A stretch of 64,000 bases of DNA from Micromonospora radicis (lineage in GTDB: Bacteria > Actinomycetota > Actinomycetes > Mycobacteriales > Micromonosporaceae), in assembly GCF_003583405.1 (NCBI RefSeq), contig NZ_QXEC01000010.1, forward strand, positions 62,001 through 126,000. The letters run 5' to 3'. The position numbers and the translations under genes are program-made. A model generated the notes under the pieces. That model ran no database searches. It had not been told where the DNA came from and saw only the letters and a list, made by a program, of their open reading frames with translations. Below, piece by piece: positions 1 to 9,046 of this stretch (position 1 is its first letter; each line of letters begins with the position of its first letter).

Positions 1-899
1 AGCAGGATGGTCCGGGTGGACATCGCCATGCCGGCGATCAGGCCGCCCAGCCCGAGCGCGCCGGTGTCGCCCATGAAGATCCGGGCCGGTGAGGTGTTCC
101 ACCACAGGAAGCCCACACAGGCCCCGGCCGCCGCCCCGGCGATCAACGCGATCTCCAGCGGATCCCGCACCGTGTAGCAGTAGTTGTTCGGGTTGGCGGT
201 GTACGCCGGATCGGCGCACCAGTGCCGGTACTGCCAGAAGGCGATCACCGCGTACGCGCCGAGCACCATCACCGAGGCCCCGGTGGCCAGGCCGTCGAGC
301 CCGTCGGTGAGGTTCACCCCGTTGGTCGCCGCCATCACCACGAAGATGAAGATGATCACGGCGCCGATCTTGGTCACGTCCAGCGCCGGGATGTCCCGGA
401 TAAAGCTCAGCGTGGTGCTGCCGACGGTCTCGGTGTTGGTCACCGCGCCCGAGGCGTCGGTCATGGTGGACGGGAAGTAGAGCGCGATCACGCCGAACAC
501 CGCGCCGACCAGGATCTGCCCGAGCAGCTTGCCGCGGGCGCTCAACCCACCGCTGTGCCGCTTGCGCACCTTCAGGAAGTCGTCGATGAAGCCGACCGCG
601 CCGCAGAAGACCATCAGCCCCAGCAGCACCAGCGCGGTGATGGTCGGCTCCACCTGGGCGATCTGCGCGTCCGGCAGGGTGGTCAACGCCAGGTGACCCG
701 CGACGTACGCGATCACGGTGGCGAGGATGAACACCACGCCGCCCATGGTCGGGGTGCCCTTCTTGCCCTGGTGCATCTGCGGGCCGTCAGTCCGGATCGG
801 CTGACCCGCCTTCAGCCGGGTGAAGACCCGGATCGCGATCGGGGTGCCGAACAGCGAGACGAGGAAGGCCACCCCGATGGCCACGATGACCGCTCTCAC
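1..899 (-). CDS. mraY: Phospho-N-acetylmuramoyl-pentapeptide-transferase MraY (partial, 3' end outside window)
   Basis: Integral membrane enzyme that moves phospho-MurNAc-pentapeptide from UDP to undecaprenyl phosphate, giving lipid I. The reading frame is open from a GTG at 899 to the window edge, about 299 codons, so the C-terminus is missing. Visible family signatures are the N-terminal GTPTMGG loop, the GFIDDFLK segment with the acidic pair, the [13 protein letters not shown] loop and the [13 protein letters not shown] loop, separated by hydrophobic helices. The GTG overlaps the murF stop codon in a GTGA, which fixes the start and indicates translational coupling at the distal end of the dcw operon. 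Confidence 0.96.
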   Translation of the reverse strand, partial: MRAVIVAIGVAFLVSLFGTPIAIRVFTRLKAGQPIRTDGPQMHQGKKGTPTMGGVVFILATVIAYVAGHLALTTLPDAQIAQVEPTITALVLLGLMVFCGAVGFIDDFLKVRKRHSGGLSARGKLLGQILVGAVFGVIALYFPSTMTDASGAVTNTETVGSTTLSFIRDIPALDVTKIGAVIIFIFVVMAATNGVNLTDGLDGLATGASVMVLGAYAVIAFWQYRHWCADPAYTANPNNYCYTVRDPLEIALIAGAAAGACVGFLWWNTSPARIFMGDTGALGLGGLIAGMAMSTRTIL

Positions 900-2320
900 G
901 CCGCGCCACCCCCGGCCACCGGACCGGCCGGGGAGCCGGCGACCGCGTCGGCACGCAGCGCGTCGGCCACCTCCCAGGTCCGGTACCGGGACCCCTTCAC
1001 CAGGACGACGTCGCCCGGCCGTAGCTCGCTGCGCAGCACCTCGACGGCCGCCGCCTGATCGGTGAGCAGCACCGATTCTCCTCCCCAGTCACCTACCGAT
1101 GTCGCCCCGTGGTGGATCGGCGCCGCCGCCTCGCCGACCACGAGCAGCCGGGCGACGCCCAGCTCGGCCGCCAGGCGGCCCATGTCGGCGTGCCCCTGCG
1201 TCTCGAACTCACCCAGCTCGGCCATGTAGCCGAGCACCGCGACGGTACGCCGTCCGACGCCGATGCCGGCCAGCGCACGCAGCGCCACCGCCATCGACGC
1301 CGGGTTGGCGTTGTACGAGTCGTCGATCACGGTCACCCCGTCGGTACGCTCGAAGACGTCCATCCGACGGGTGGAGACCAGCCCGAGCGCACCCAGCGCG
1401 ACGGCCGTCTCGGCCAACGGCATGCCCAGCTCCCGGGCCACCGCCGCCGCGGCGAGGGTGTTCCAGACCTGGTGCCGCCCGGTCAGCCCGAGCCGTACCG
1501 GCGCGCTGCCCTCCGGCGTCACCAGGGTGTACGCGGGCCGCCCGCGCTCGTCCAGTGTCACGTCCACGGCCCGTACGTCGGCGTGTGCCGCCTCGCCGTA
1601 CCGGACCACCCGGGCGGTCGTCCGGCTCGCCATCGCGTCGACCAGCGGGTCATCGGCGTTGAGTACCGCCAGCCCGTCGGCCGGCAGCGCCTCGACCAGC
1701 TCGCCCTTGGCCAGCGCGATGTTCTCCTGCGAACCGAACTCGCCGATGTGCGACACCCCGACGTTGAGCACCACGGAGATCCGCGGCGGCGCCACCTCGC
1801 ACAGGTACCGCACGTGCCCGATGCCCCGGGCGCCCTTCTCCAGCACCAGGTAACGGGTGGACGGCCCCGCCTGCAACGCCGTGTACGGATGCCCCAGCTC
1901 GTTGTTGAACGACCCGGGCGGCGCCACCGTCTCGCCGAGCCGGGCGGTGAGCTGGGCGATCAGATCCTTGGTGGTGGTCTTGCCGGAGGAGCCGGTCAGC
2001 CCGATCACGGTCAGCCCGGGCAGCCGGTCGACCACGGCGCGGGCCAACCGGGCCATCGCGGTCAGCGCGTCGGCGACCACCACCATCGGCACGCCGGGCA
2101 CCTCACGGGTACCCAGCACCGCCACCGCACCGGCCGCGACGGCCCCGGCGGCGAAGTCGTGCCCGTCCACCTGCTCGCCGTCGAAGGCGACGAAGAGTCC
2201 CCCCGGGGTGACCTTGCGGGAGTCGAACTCGACGCTCCCGGTCACCTGGGCGGCGGGGTCGGCGGCGACCAGTCGCCCGTCGACGGCCGACGCGACCTCG
2301 GCCAGGCTCAGCGCGATCAC
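896..2320 (-). CDS. murF: UDP-N-acetylmuramoyl-tripeptide--D-alanyl-D-alanine ligase MurF
   Basis: Cytoplasmic Mur ligase that adds D-Ala-D-Ala to UDP-MurNAc-tripeptide using ATP, the last cytoplasmic step before MraY. At 474 aa it has the usual family length. An N-terminal substrate domain precedes the ATP-binding central domain, whose P-loop TGSSGKTT is at residues 109-116. NNELGHP and a conserved Asp-Ser-Tyr-Asn-Ala-Asn-Pro stretch follow. The GTG start overlaps the murE stop in GTGA, and its own stop overlaps the mraY start, so the three genes form a coupled unit. Confidence 0.96.
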   Translation of the reverse strand: MIALSLAEVASAVDGRLVAADPAAQVTGSVEFDSRKVTPGGLFVAFDGEQVDGHDFAAGAVAAGAVAVLGTREVPGVPMVVVADALTAMARLARAVVDRLPGLTVIGLTGSSGKTTTKDLIAQLTARLGETVAPPGSFNNELGHPYTALQAGPSTRYLVLEKGARGIGHVRYLCEVAPPRISVVLNVGVSHIGEFGSQENIALAKGELVEALPADGLAVLNADDPLVDAMASRTTARVVRYGEAAHADVRAVDVTLDERGRPAYTLVTPEGSAPVRLGLTGRHQVWNTLAAAAVARELGMPLAETAVALGALGLVSTRRMDVFERTDGVTVIDDSYNANPASMAVALRALAGIGVGRRTVAVLGYMAELGEFETQGHADMGRLAAELGVARLLVVGEAAAPIHHGATSVGDWGGESVLLTDQAAAVEVLRSELRPGDVVLVKGSRYRTWEVADALRADAVAGSPAGPVAGGGAA

Positions 2321-3837
2321 CGGTGACCCGCCAGCTTGCCGAAGCGGGCCCGCAGCGCGTCGGCCAGCTCGGTCACGTCGTCGAACGGGAACACCTCGCC
2401 GGCGATCTCCTGGCCGCGTTCGTGGCCCTTGCCGAGCACCGCCACCACGTCACCGGGGGCCGCCAGCCGGACCGCCTCGTCGATCGCCGCGCGTCGCCCG
2501 GCCACCTCCACCACCCGGGCCGGTGTGTCGGCTCCGTACGCGCCGGCCAGCACCTCGGCCCGGATCGCCGAGGGCTCCTCGGTGCGCGGGTTGTCGTCGG
2601 TCACCACCACCACGTCGGCTCCCTCCGCGGCTGCGGCACCCATCAGCGGCCGCTTGCCCCGATCCCGATCGCCGCCCGCGCCGATCACACAGATCAGCCG
2701 GCCGGCACTGAGTTCCCGCAGCGCGGCCAGGACGGCCACCACGGCGTCGGTCTTGTGCGCGTAGTCGACGACCCCGCGTACCCCGCCGGCCACGCCCACC
2801 GACTCCAGCCGGCCGGGTACGCCGCCGCAGTCGGCCACGCCCCGCGCGGCGGTCGCCGGGTCGATCCCGGCGGCGACCAGGGTGGCGATGGCCAGCAGCG
2901 CGTTCGCCACGTTGTGCCGGCCGGGCAGCGCCACCCGGGCGTCCAGGACCAGCCCGTCCGGGCCGTGCGCGGTGAACCGCTGGGCGTACCCCTCGCCGTC
3001 GACGTCGTCGGCCCACCAGGTGGCGGCCCGGTCACCGGCGGCCGAGAAACCCACCGTCGCGGGCCGGAACAGCGCCTTGAGCGCCGGGTCGTCCTGGTTG
3101 AGCACCTCGACGGCGCAGCGACCGTCGAACAGGCGTGCCTTGGCGGCGAAGTAGTCCGCCGAGTCGGCGTGGAAGTCGAGGTGGTCGGAGCCGAAGTTGG
3201 TCCAGCCCCCCACGGTGAACCGCACGCCGCCGACCCGGCCCATCGCCAGGGCGTGGCTGGAGACCTCCATGACCACCGCGGTGACCCCGCGCTCCCGGGC
3301 GGCGGCCAGCATCGCGTGCAGGTCGGTGGCTTCCGGCGTGGTCCGTACGCTGTCCAGCACCAGGTCGCCGAGGCGGGTCTCCACGGTGCCGATCAGGCCG
3401 GTGGTGTGTCCGGCGGCGCGCAACCCCGACTCGACGAGGTACGCCGTCGAGGTCTTGCCGGCGGTACCGGTCACCCCGATCACGGTCAGCGCCGCGGTCG
3501 GATCGCCGTAGACGGCCGAGGCGAGCCCACCGAGTTCCGCCCGGGGGTCGGCCACCACCAGGGCCGGCAACCCACTCGCGGCGGCCAGTTCGGCGCCCGC
3601 CGGGTCGGTGAGTACTGCCACCGCTCCGGCGCCCGCCGCGGCGGCGGCGAACTCCGCGCCGTGTCGACGGGCACCGGGCAGCGCCGCGTACAGATCGCCG
3701 GGGCGCACCTCCTGGCTGGCGTGGGTCACCCCGGTCACCACCGGATCGATGCTGGTGGAGGGCGCCACGGCGAGCCGGGCGGCTAGGTCACCGAGCCGGA
3801 TTCCGGGCACGGTACGGGGACGAGGATTGCCGCGCAC
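2317..3837 (-). CDS. murE: UDP-N-acetylmuramoyl-L-alanyl-D-glutamate--2,6-diaminopimelate ligase MurE
   Basis: Adds the third stem-peptide residue to UDP-MurNAc-L-Ala-D-Glu. The P-loop GTAGKTS lies at about residues 124-130. DNPR at about 415-418 is the known signature for meso-diaminopimelate rather than lysine, which fits an actinobacterial wall. The frame stays open for 84 codons upstream to 4089, but that stretch is Arg/Pro-rich and unlike the family. The GTG at 3837 has an AGGG about 9 bases upstream and gives a normal 506 aa, so it was chosen; the start remains somewhat uncertain. About 290 bases separate it from ftsI, so murE may also have its own promoter. Confidence 0.93.
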   Translation of the reverse strand: MRGNPRPRTVPGIRLGDLAARLAVAPSTSIDPVVTGVTHASQEVRPGDLYAALPGARRHGAEFAAAAAGAGAVAVLTDPAGAELAAASGLPALVVADPRAELGGLASAVYGDPTAALTVIGVTGTAGKTSTAYLVESGLRAAGHTTGLIGTVETRLGDLVLDSVRTTPEATDLHAMLAAARERGVTAVVMEVSSHALAMGRVGGVRFTVGGWTNFGSDHLDFHADSADYFAAKARLFDGRCAVEVLNQDDPALKALFRPATVGFSAAGDRAATWWADDVDGEGYAQRFTAHGPDGLVLDARVALPGRHNVANALLAIATLVAAGIDPATAARGVADCGGVPGRLESVGVAGGVRGVVDYAHKTDAVVAVLAALRELSAGRLICVIGAGGDRDRGKRPLMGAAAAEGADVVVVTDDNPRTEEPSAIRAEVLAGAYGADTPARVVEVAGRRAAIDEAVRLAAPGDVVAVLGKGHERGQEIAGEVFPFDDVTELADALRARFGKLAGHR

Positions 3838-4131
3838 GGCGTCAGACCCTACCCGGTCGCCCGCTGTCGGCCGCACGGCGCGCCTGAATCTCCGTCGCAG
3901 GGAGTCAGACCGCAGGTCGCCGCCGCCGGGACCGCTGCCGTCCTCGCCCGGATCATGATCACGCTCGATCCCGGACCGATTGGCCTTCGGGACGGCGGCA
4001 GCCACTCGATCCGGGATCGGGCGCATCGCACCAGACAGCGGATGCGGCCCGGCCGCCGGCGAATCCGCGACACCCCGCCACGGATCCACCGACGTCGTCG
4101 GACGGCTGGTCGAAGACGACGACCGACGTCA

Positions 4132-6354
4132 TTACGGGAAGACCGTGAACTTCGGTGCCGGTTCGCTCGACGGCGGCACCTTGAAATGGCGCAGGGTGAA
4201 GGTCATCATTTCTCGGAACGCCGGAGCGGCGACGGTTCCGCCGCCACCACTCGGGCTGTGCACGAATACCGCGATCACATATCGAGGATTCTCCGCCGGA
4301 GCCATTCCGATGAACGAGGCTACGTCGCCGGGCTGTTTCTTGCCGTCGACCAGCCGCCAGCCGGTCCCGGTCTTGCCGGCCACCCGGTAGCCGGGCACCG
4401 CCGCGGCCCGCCCGGTGGCGTTGTCCACGGTGGTGACCGCCTCCATGATGGTACGCAGCGAGGCGGCGTGGTCCGGACTGAGCACCTGGCGGGTCACCGG
4501 GGCCTCGGCCGGCGTCCGGTTGCCCTTCGGGTCGATCGTCTCCTTGACCAGGTGCGGCTGGATGTACGTGCCGTCGTTGGCGATGGCGGCGTACGCGGCG
4601 GCCATCTGCAACGGGGTGGCGTCGACGCTGTGCCCGATCGGCACCGACCCGTGTGACGATTCGCTCCACTCCGAGATCGGCAGCAGCCGGCCGCTGGCCT
4701 CACCGGGCATGCCGACCCCGGTCGGCTTGCCGAGGCCGAATCGCCGCTGGTAGTCGAGCAGGCGTTCCGGGCCGAGCTTGTCGGCGATCTGGATGGTGCC
4801 GACGTTGGAGGAGTAGGCCATCATTCCGGCCACGCTCATCCGTCGTCCGTTGGCGAAGTGCGTGTCCGGGAACCAGGTGTCACCCTTACGGATGGCGTTG
4901 GCGACGGGGAACGACGTCTCGGGCGTGATCACCCCCTCCTGGAGGGCCGCCCCGAACGTGATCGCCTTGTGCACCGAGCCGGGGTCGACCACGAAGCTGG
5001 TGGCCGCGTCCTCCCGGTCGGTCGGGTCGCTGCTGCGCGGCCTCGCCGCGTTGTAGGTCGGGTCGCTGGCCTGCGCCAGCACCTCGCCGGTGCGCACGTC
5101 CAGCACCACCGCGGCGGCGGTGCTGGCCTGCACCGCCTTCGCCTGCTCGCTGAGGATCCGCTGCGTCATGAACTGCAGGTCCCGGTCGATGGTCAGCACC
5201 ATCGAACTGCCCGGCTTGGCTTCGGTGGTCCGGCTGTAGCCGCCGGGGATGGGCGCGCCGAGACCGATCTCGAAGGTCCGTTCGCCGTCCTCGCCGTGCA
5301 GCAGGTCGTCGTAGCGCGCCTCCAACCCCTCCAACCCGGCCATGTCGAGGCTGGTGAAGCCGAGCAGGTTGGCGGCCAGGTCGCCGCCGGGCACCTCCCG
5401 CCGCTCGTCGCGCTGGGTGTGGATGCCGGACAGGTCGAGCGCGGCGATCTCCCGCGCGCGGTCGATGTCCACCCCCCGGGCCAGGTACTCGAACTCGGAG
5501 TCGACGCCGTTGATCCGCTTGCGCGGTTGCATCTTCGTCGCCAGCTCCGAGGCCGGGATGCCGAGCAGCGGGGAGAGTGTCCGGGCGGTCGCCTCGATGT
5601 CCTCGACCCGGGTGGGGTCGGCGTAGACGTACCGGGCCTCGACGCTGTGCGCCAGCGGGGCGCCGTCCCGGTCGTAGATCGCGCCGCGGGGCGCCGGCAA
5701 CTTCACGGTCCGCAGCCGGTCGGCGAGCCCGCCGTCGGCGTACGCCGGTGTCTCCACCGCCTGGAGCACGACGAGCCGGACACCGATCGCGACGAACAGG
5801 GCCATCGCCAGCGCGGTGCCCAGGCGCAGTCGGCGGCCCGGGTCGGCGAGCTTGGGCGGGCGGGGTGGCTTGCGGGCCGGGCGGCGGCCCGGCGGCCGGT
5901 CGTCGCGGCGGGGATCCCGGCCGCCGACCCGCCGTCGCGGTGCCGCGGTCGTCGCCGCGTCGGACCGGGTGCGGGCGGTGACGGTACGCACCACCGTGGT
6001 GCGGCCGGCCGCACCGTCCCGACGGGCCGGACCGCCCTGCCGGTCACCGGCCCGGGTCGCGGCGGCCCGGCCGCCGTCGAGCACCTGCAACGCCGGCCGG
6101 AACGGATCCTGGGACCGGCTGCTGCGGGGCGTACGACGCTGCTCGGCACGCCCGGCGGCCGGCGCGCCGCCACCTTCCCGGACGGTCCGGCCCCGTGGGG
6201 TGTACGCGCGGGCGTCGGAGATGCCACCGATGCTCGATTCGCCGCCACGTTCCCCGCCGGTGCGGGGCGGTACCCCGCGATCCGACCCACCACGCGACGA
6301 ACCGCGCCGGGAGCCTGTGGCGTCCCGGCGCGGTTCCTCCGACCTCGATGGCAC
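4132..6354 (-). CDS. ftsI: Peptidoglycan D,D-transpeptidase FtsI (class B PBP3)
   Basis: Septal transpeptidase of the divisome. The 740-aa protein has a long Arg/Pro/Gly-rich cytoplasmic N-terminus (about 1-170), one membrane anchor (about 177-198), a PBP dimerisation domain and the penicillin-binding domain. The active-site motifs are SVHK (Ser460, Lys463), SSN (515-517) and KTG (661-663). The extended basic cytoplasmic tail is typical of actinobacterial PbpB. It lies 3 bases downstream of the FtsL-like gene. The C-terminal end is followed by about 290 non-coding bases before murE. Confidence 0.95.
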   Translation of the reverse strand: MPSRSEEPRRDATGSRRGSSRGGSDRGVPPRTGGERGGESSIGGISDARAYTPRGRTVREGGGAPAAGRAEQRRTPRSSRSQDPFRPALQVLDGGRAAATRAGDRQGGPARRDGAAGRTTVVRTVTARTRSDAATTAAPRRRVGGRDPRRDDRPPGRRPARKPPRPPKLADPGRRLRLGTALAMALFVAIGVRLVVLQAVETPAYADGGLADRLRTVKLPAPRGAIYDRDGAPLAHSVEARYVYADPTRVEDIEATARTLSPLLGIPASELATKMQPRKRINGVDSEFEYLARGVDIDRAREIAALDLSGIHTQRDERREVPGGDLAANLLGFTSLDMAGLEGLEARYDDLLHGEDGERTFEIGLGAPIPGGYSRTTEAKPGSSMVLTIDRDLQFMTQRILSEQAKAVQASTAAAVVLDVRTGEVLAQASDPTYNAARPRSSDPTDREDAATSFVVDPGSVHKAITFGAALQEGVITPETSFPVANAIRKGDTWFPDTHFANGRRMSVAGMMAYSSNVGTIQIADKLGPERLLDYQRRFGLGKPTGVGMPGEASGRLLPISEWSESSHGSVPIGHSVDATPLQMAAAYAAIANDGTYIQPHLVKETIDPKGNRTPAEAPVTRQVLSPDHAASLRTIMEAVTTVDNATGRAAAVPGYRVAGKTGTGWRLVDGKKQPGDVASFIGMAPAENPRYVIAVFVHSPSGGGGTVAAPAFREMMTFTLRHFKVPPSSEPAPKFTVFP

Positions 6355-6357
6355 GGC

Positions 6358-6963
6358 CTACCGCTCCGCGCCCTGGGTGCTCGTGATCGACGCCTGCCCG
6401 CCGGCCGGCTGCGGCACGCCGATCAGCTTGCCGTCGGGCAGCCGGATCAGCGCCGGCTCACCCGACTCGACCAGCCCCAGCTTGCGGGCCTGGGCGGCCA
6501 GGTTGCCCGGCGCCTCGGCGTCGGCGATCTCCTTGGTCAGCTGCTGCTGCTCCACGTCGAGCTTGGCCTGCTGCTCCTGGAGCTCCAACAGCCGGAAGGC
6601 GTTCTCGTTGATCTTCGTGTTGACCGCCAGGATGCCCAGTACCCCGCCGACCACCAGCACCACGACCAGCGCCGCGAAGGGCGCCCGGGGCACCCGTACC
6701 GGCGGCGGCGGGGCGACCCGCAGCCGCGGCGACTCCGCCCGCTGCGGCTCGGCGGCGACCCGCTCCACCGGACGCAGCGCGGCGCTGCCCTGGGTGGGGA
6801 ACTCGCGCGCCCCCCGGGCGCGAGTCTCCTCCAGTCGGCTCACCCGGTCGGTGCGCCGGTTGACGTCTCCGGTCCCCCTGGCCCGCTCCGCCGCGATCCG
6901 GCCCCCCGACCGCGGTGCGCGCTGCCCGACGTCGGCGACATCCCGACGCTTGTCCACGTTCAT
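6358..6963 (-). CDS. FtsL-like septum formation initiator protein
   Basis: Small bitopic division protein of 201 aa, in the position of ftsL between rsmH and ftsI. It has an Arg-rich cytoplasmic N-terminus (about 1-90), one strong transmembrane helix (about 95-115), then a Glu/Gln/Leu-rich heptad region (about 120-150) expected to form a coiled coil, and a short periplasmic tail. This is the FtsL/DivIC architecture; sequence identity in this family is low, so position is half the evidence. The ATG overlaps the rsmH stop in ATGA. In the known family the partner is FtsB/FtsQ in the septal complex. Confidence 0.82.
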   Translation of the reverse strand: MNVDKRRDVADVGQRAPRSGGRIAAERARGTGDVNRRTDRVSRLEETRARGAREFPTQGSAALRPVERVAAEPQRAESPRLRVAPPPPVRVPRAPFAALVVVLVVGGVLGILAVNTKINENAFRLLELQEQQAKLDVEQQQLTKEIADAEAPGNLAAQARKLGLVESGEPALIRLPDGKLIGVPQPAGGQASITSTQGAER

Positions 6964-8066
6964 GTTCCCTCCCCCTCTTCGTCCGTCGTCTCCCCCGGGC
7001 CCCGCCTGGGATCCGATCCGGAACCACCGGCCGAGCCCGTCCCCGGTTGGTGCATCGCCTTGACCCGGCGGCGGTACCGTTCGCGGTCGGTACGCCCCTG
7101 TTGCCGGGCCTGCGGGTCGATCCGTTCCGCCGCCCGCAGGCGGACCGAAGCGGCCCGCGGGTTGGCGTCGACCTCCCCCTCCCCGGGCAGCTCCGCGCCC
7201 CGGCTGAGCAGCCGGAACGTCGGCTCAGACCCGGGCAGTTCGACCGGGAGGTCGACCGGGCCCGTACTGCGGACCCGGCCGGCGAGCGCCTGTTTGGTGA
7301 GCCTGTCCTCCAGCGAGTGGTAGGACAGCACCACCAGGCGACCGCCGATGGAAAGTCGGTCCAGAGCGGCCGGCAACGCGGTTTCCAGCGCCGCCAGTTC
7401 CCTGTTTACCTCGATCCTTAAAGCCTGAAACGTTCTCTTTGCCGGGTGCCCGCCCGTTCGTCGGGCTGGTGCCGGAATGGACTCCCGGACCAACTCGGCC
7501 AACCGCGCCGACGAGGTGATCGGGGCCCGCTCCCGCTCGCGGATGATCGCCGAAGCGATCCGGCCGGCGAACTTCTCCTCGCCGTACACCCGCAGCACCC
7601 GGGCCAGATCCGGGTGGGCGTAGGTGTTGACCACCTGCTCGGCGGTCACCCCCCGGGTCTGGTCCATCCGCATGTCCAGCGGCGCGTCCTGCGCGTACGC
7701 GAACCCGCGGTCGGGCGCGTCGAGCTGCAACGAGGAGACGCCGAGGTCGAACAGGACGCCGTCCACGGCCGGATAGCCCAGCCGGTCGAGCACCTCGGGC
7801 AACTCGTCGTAGACGGCGTGCTCCAGGTGGATCCGGTCGGCGAACCGAGCCAGCCGGACCCGGGCGTGGGCGAGCGCCTCGGTGTCCCGATCCAGCCCCA
7901 CCAGGATGGTCTCCGGGTGGGCCTGCAACACCGCCTCGGCGTGCCCGGCCAGGCCCAACGTCGCGTCGACGTGCACGGTGCGGCCACCCCGGCCCAGCGC
8001 GGGGGCCAGCAGCTCGAGACACCGCTCGAGCAGCACCGGCACGTGCGTGCCGCGTAGCTCCCCCAT
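6960..8066 (-). CDS. rsmH: 16S rRNA (cytosine(1402)-N(4))-methyltransferase RsmH
   Basis: Methylates N4 of C1402 in the 16S decoding centre using S-adenosylmethionine. The protein begins with the family start GTHVPVLL and the SAM-binding [11 protein letters not shown] segment. It also shows [27 protein letters not shown] and the C-terminal SYHSLEDR motif. The frame is open further upstream to 8177, but ATG 8066 is preceded by GGGGGTCGAC, a good ribosome site, and gives the usual length (368 aa). The stop overlaps the next gene in ATGA. The 209 bases between it and mraZ hold nothing recognisable. Confidence 0.95.
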   Translation of the reverse strand: MGELRGTHVPVLLERCLELLAPALGRGGRTVHVDATLGLAGHAEAVLQAHPETILVGLDRDTEALAHARVRLARFADRIHLEHAVYDELPEVLDRLGYPAVDGVLFDLGVSSLQLDAPDRGFAYAQDAPLDMRMDQTRGVTAEQVVNTYAHPDLARVLRVYGEEKFAGRIASAIIRERERAPITSSARLAELVRESIPAPARRTGGHPAKRTFQALRIEVNRELAALETALPAALDRLSIGGRLVVLSYHSLEDRLTKQALAGRVRSTGPVDLPVELPGSEPTFRLLSRGAELPGEGEVDANPRAASVRLRAAERIDPQARQQGRTDRERYRRRVKAMHQPGTGSAGGSGSDPRRGPGETTDEEGEGT

Positions 8067-8275
8067 GTCGACCCCCACTGGTTGCACCGTTGTCGTTCCC
8101 GCGCCCTGCTCGTCGGACGACGCCGTGCCGTCGTACCGCCAGATCCCCATCCGCTCCCCGCCCGCCCGTCGGGCCACGGCCCTCCGTGTCGGATCGTGCC
8201 CCTGGCACCGGGGAAGGGATGCCAGGAACTCGAAAGCGGCTGGAGATCTCGCAGTACGTCGGGCGCCGTCACGCC

Positions 8276-8707
8276 CTACAGACCGCCTGGCAGCACCCCT
8301 TCCTCGATGTCGGCGAAGTCGTCTTCGCTCTCGGCGAGGTAGGTCTCCCAGGCGACCTTGTCCCAGACCTCGACCCGAGTGCTCGCCCCGATGACCACCA
8401 GATCCCGGTCGAGCCCCGCGTAGCTGCGCAGGTGCGCCGGGATGGTGACCCGGCCCTGCTTGTCGGGGACCTCGTCGTGCGCGCTGGCGAAGAAGACCCG
8501 GCTGTAGGCCCGGGCCGCCTTGTGTGTCATCGGCTGCGCGCGCAACTGCTCCGCGATGCGCTGGAACTCGGGCGTCGGAAAGACGTAGAGGCAGCGCTCC
8601 TGCCCTTTGGTGATCACGACACCCCCCGCCAGCTCATCCCGGAACTTCGCCGGAAGGATCAACCGGCCCTTGTCGTCCAGACGTGGGGTGTGGGTGCCGA
8701 GGAACAT
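8276..8707 (-). CDS. mraZ: Transcriptional regulator MraZ
   Basis: First gene of the division and cell-wall cluster; the family is a DNA-binding autoregulator of this operon. At 143 aa it has the expected two SpoVT/AbrB-like halves, each with the DxxGR signature: [13 protein letters not shown] near residue 11 and [13 protein letters not shown] near residue 82. The ATG follows a G-rich ribosome site. GTGG(A/G)G repeats, the known MraZ box type, lie about 85 bases upstream. Confidence 0.97.
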   Translation of the reverse strand: MFLGTHTPRLDDKGRLILPAKFRDELAGGVVITKGQERCLYVFPTPEFQRIAEQLRAQPMTHKAARAYSRVFFASAHDEVPDKQGRVTIPAHLRSYAGLDRDLVVIGASTRVEVWDKVAWETYLAESEDDFADIEEGVLPGGL

Positions 8708-8791
8708 CGGCCCAACCCCCTCGCCCTTCTAGCGGCGTTCGCGCGCCGCAGACCCCCCGGGCCGGTGGGCCCTCCCGGCCTCACCAATGCG

Positions 8792-8819
8792 CCCCACTCT
8801 ACTCCACTTCCCTCCACCC
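8792..8819 (-). promoter_or_regulatory. MraZ box: three GTGG(A/G)G direct repeats upstream of mraZ
   Basis: Read on the minus strand, GGGTGGAGG (8819-8811), AAGTGGAGT (8809-8801) and AGAGTGGGG (8800-8792) form three direct repeats at 9-10-base spacing, ending 85 bases before the mraZ ATG. MraZ is known to bind short GTG-containing direct repeats with about one helical turn spacing, so autoregulation is the natural reading. Position and repeat form are seen directly; binding is inferred. Confidence 0.75.
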
Positions 8820-8879
8820 GCAACCAGATTCGACCGCGTGGCGCGCCGCTCTGGACGACAAAACCGCACGTCAGCCGGG

Positions 8880-8895
8880 GTGGAGCGGAGTGGAG
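8880..8895 (+). promoter_or_regulatory. Second GTGGAG repeat pair, oriented towards murT
   Basis: GTGGAG occurs at 8880-8885 and again at 8890-8895 on the plus strand, exactly 10 bases apart. The hexamer is the one seen in the mraZ-proximal repeats, but the orientation is opposite. The pair lies about 150 bases before the murT start. It may be a second MraZ operator serving murT-gatD or part of a looped operator; this is inference from sequence only. Confidence 0.5.
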
Positions 8896-9033
8896 GGCCG
8901 AGGCGCCGCGGGGGCGGGTCCGCTATCCGACATAGATCGACTCCGTCCGGCGGAGCGGTCGCCGCCCGGCCGCCACGAAAGCTGAGCCGAACGGATCGTC
9001 GTCGGTGGCGATCTGACCCCTCCGGTGGTCCGG

Positions 9034-9039
9034 TAACCT
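9034..9039 (+). promoter_or_regulatory. murT -10 element (leaderless promoter)
   Basis: TAACCT lies 7 bases before the murT GTG, placing the expected transcription start at the start codon itself. No ribosome site is present between them. A clear -35 hexamer is not visible. Confidence 0.55.
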
Positions 9040-9046
9040 CGCTCGC

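Noticed and set aside
222-1058. Long plus-strand frame opposite mraY and murF
   Set aside because: His/Asp/Gly-rich composition and exact antisense position to mraY-murF; a shadow frame typical of high-GC DNA.
3838-4089. N-terminal extension of MurE
   Set aside because: 84 extra codons are Arg/Pro-rich and absent in the family; GTG 3837 has a possible ribosome site and gives the normal length.
4858-7323. An 821-codon plus-strand frame opposite ftsI and ftsL
   Set aside because: No domain is recognisable, the composition is mirror-like Arg/Asp/Gly, and the minus strand carries an undoubted PBP with all active-site motifs.
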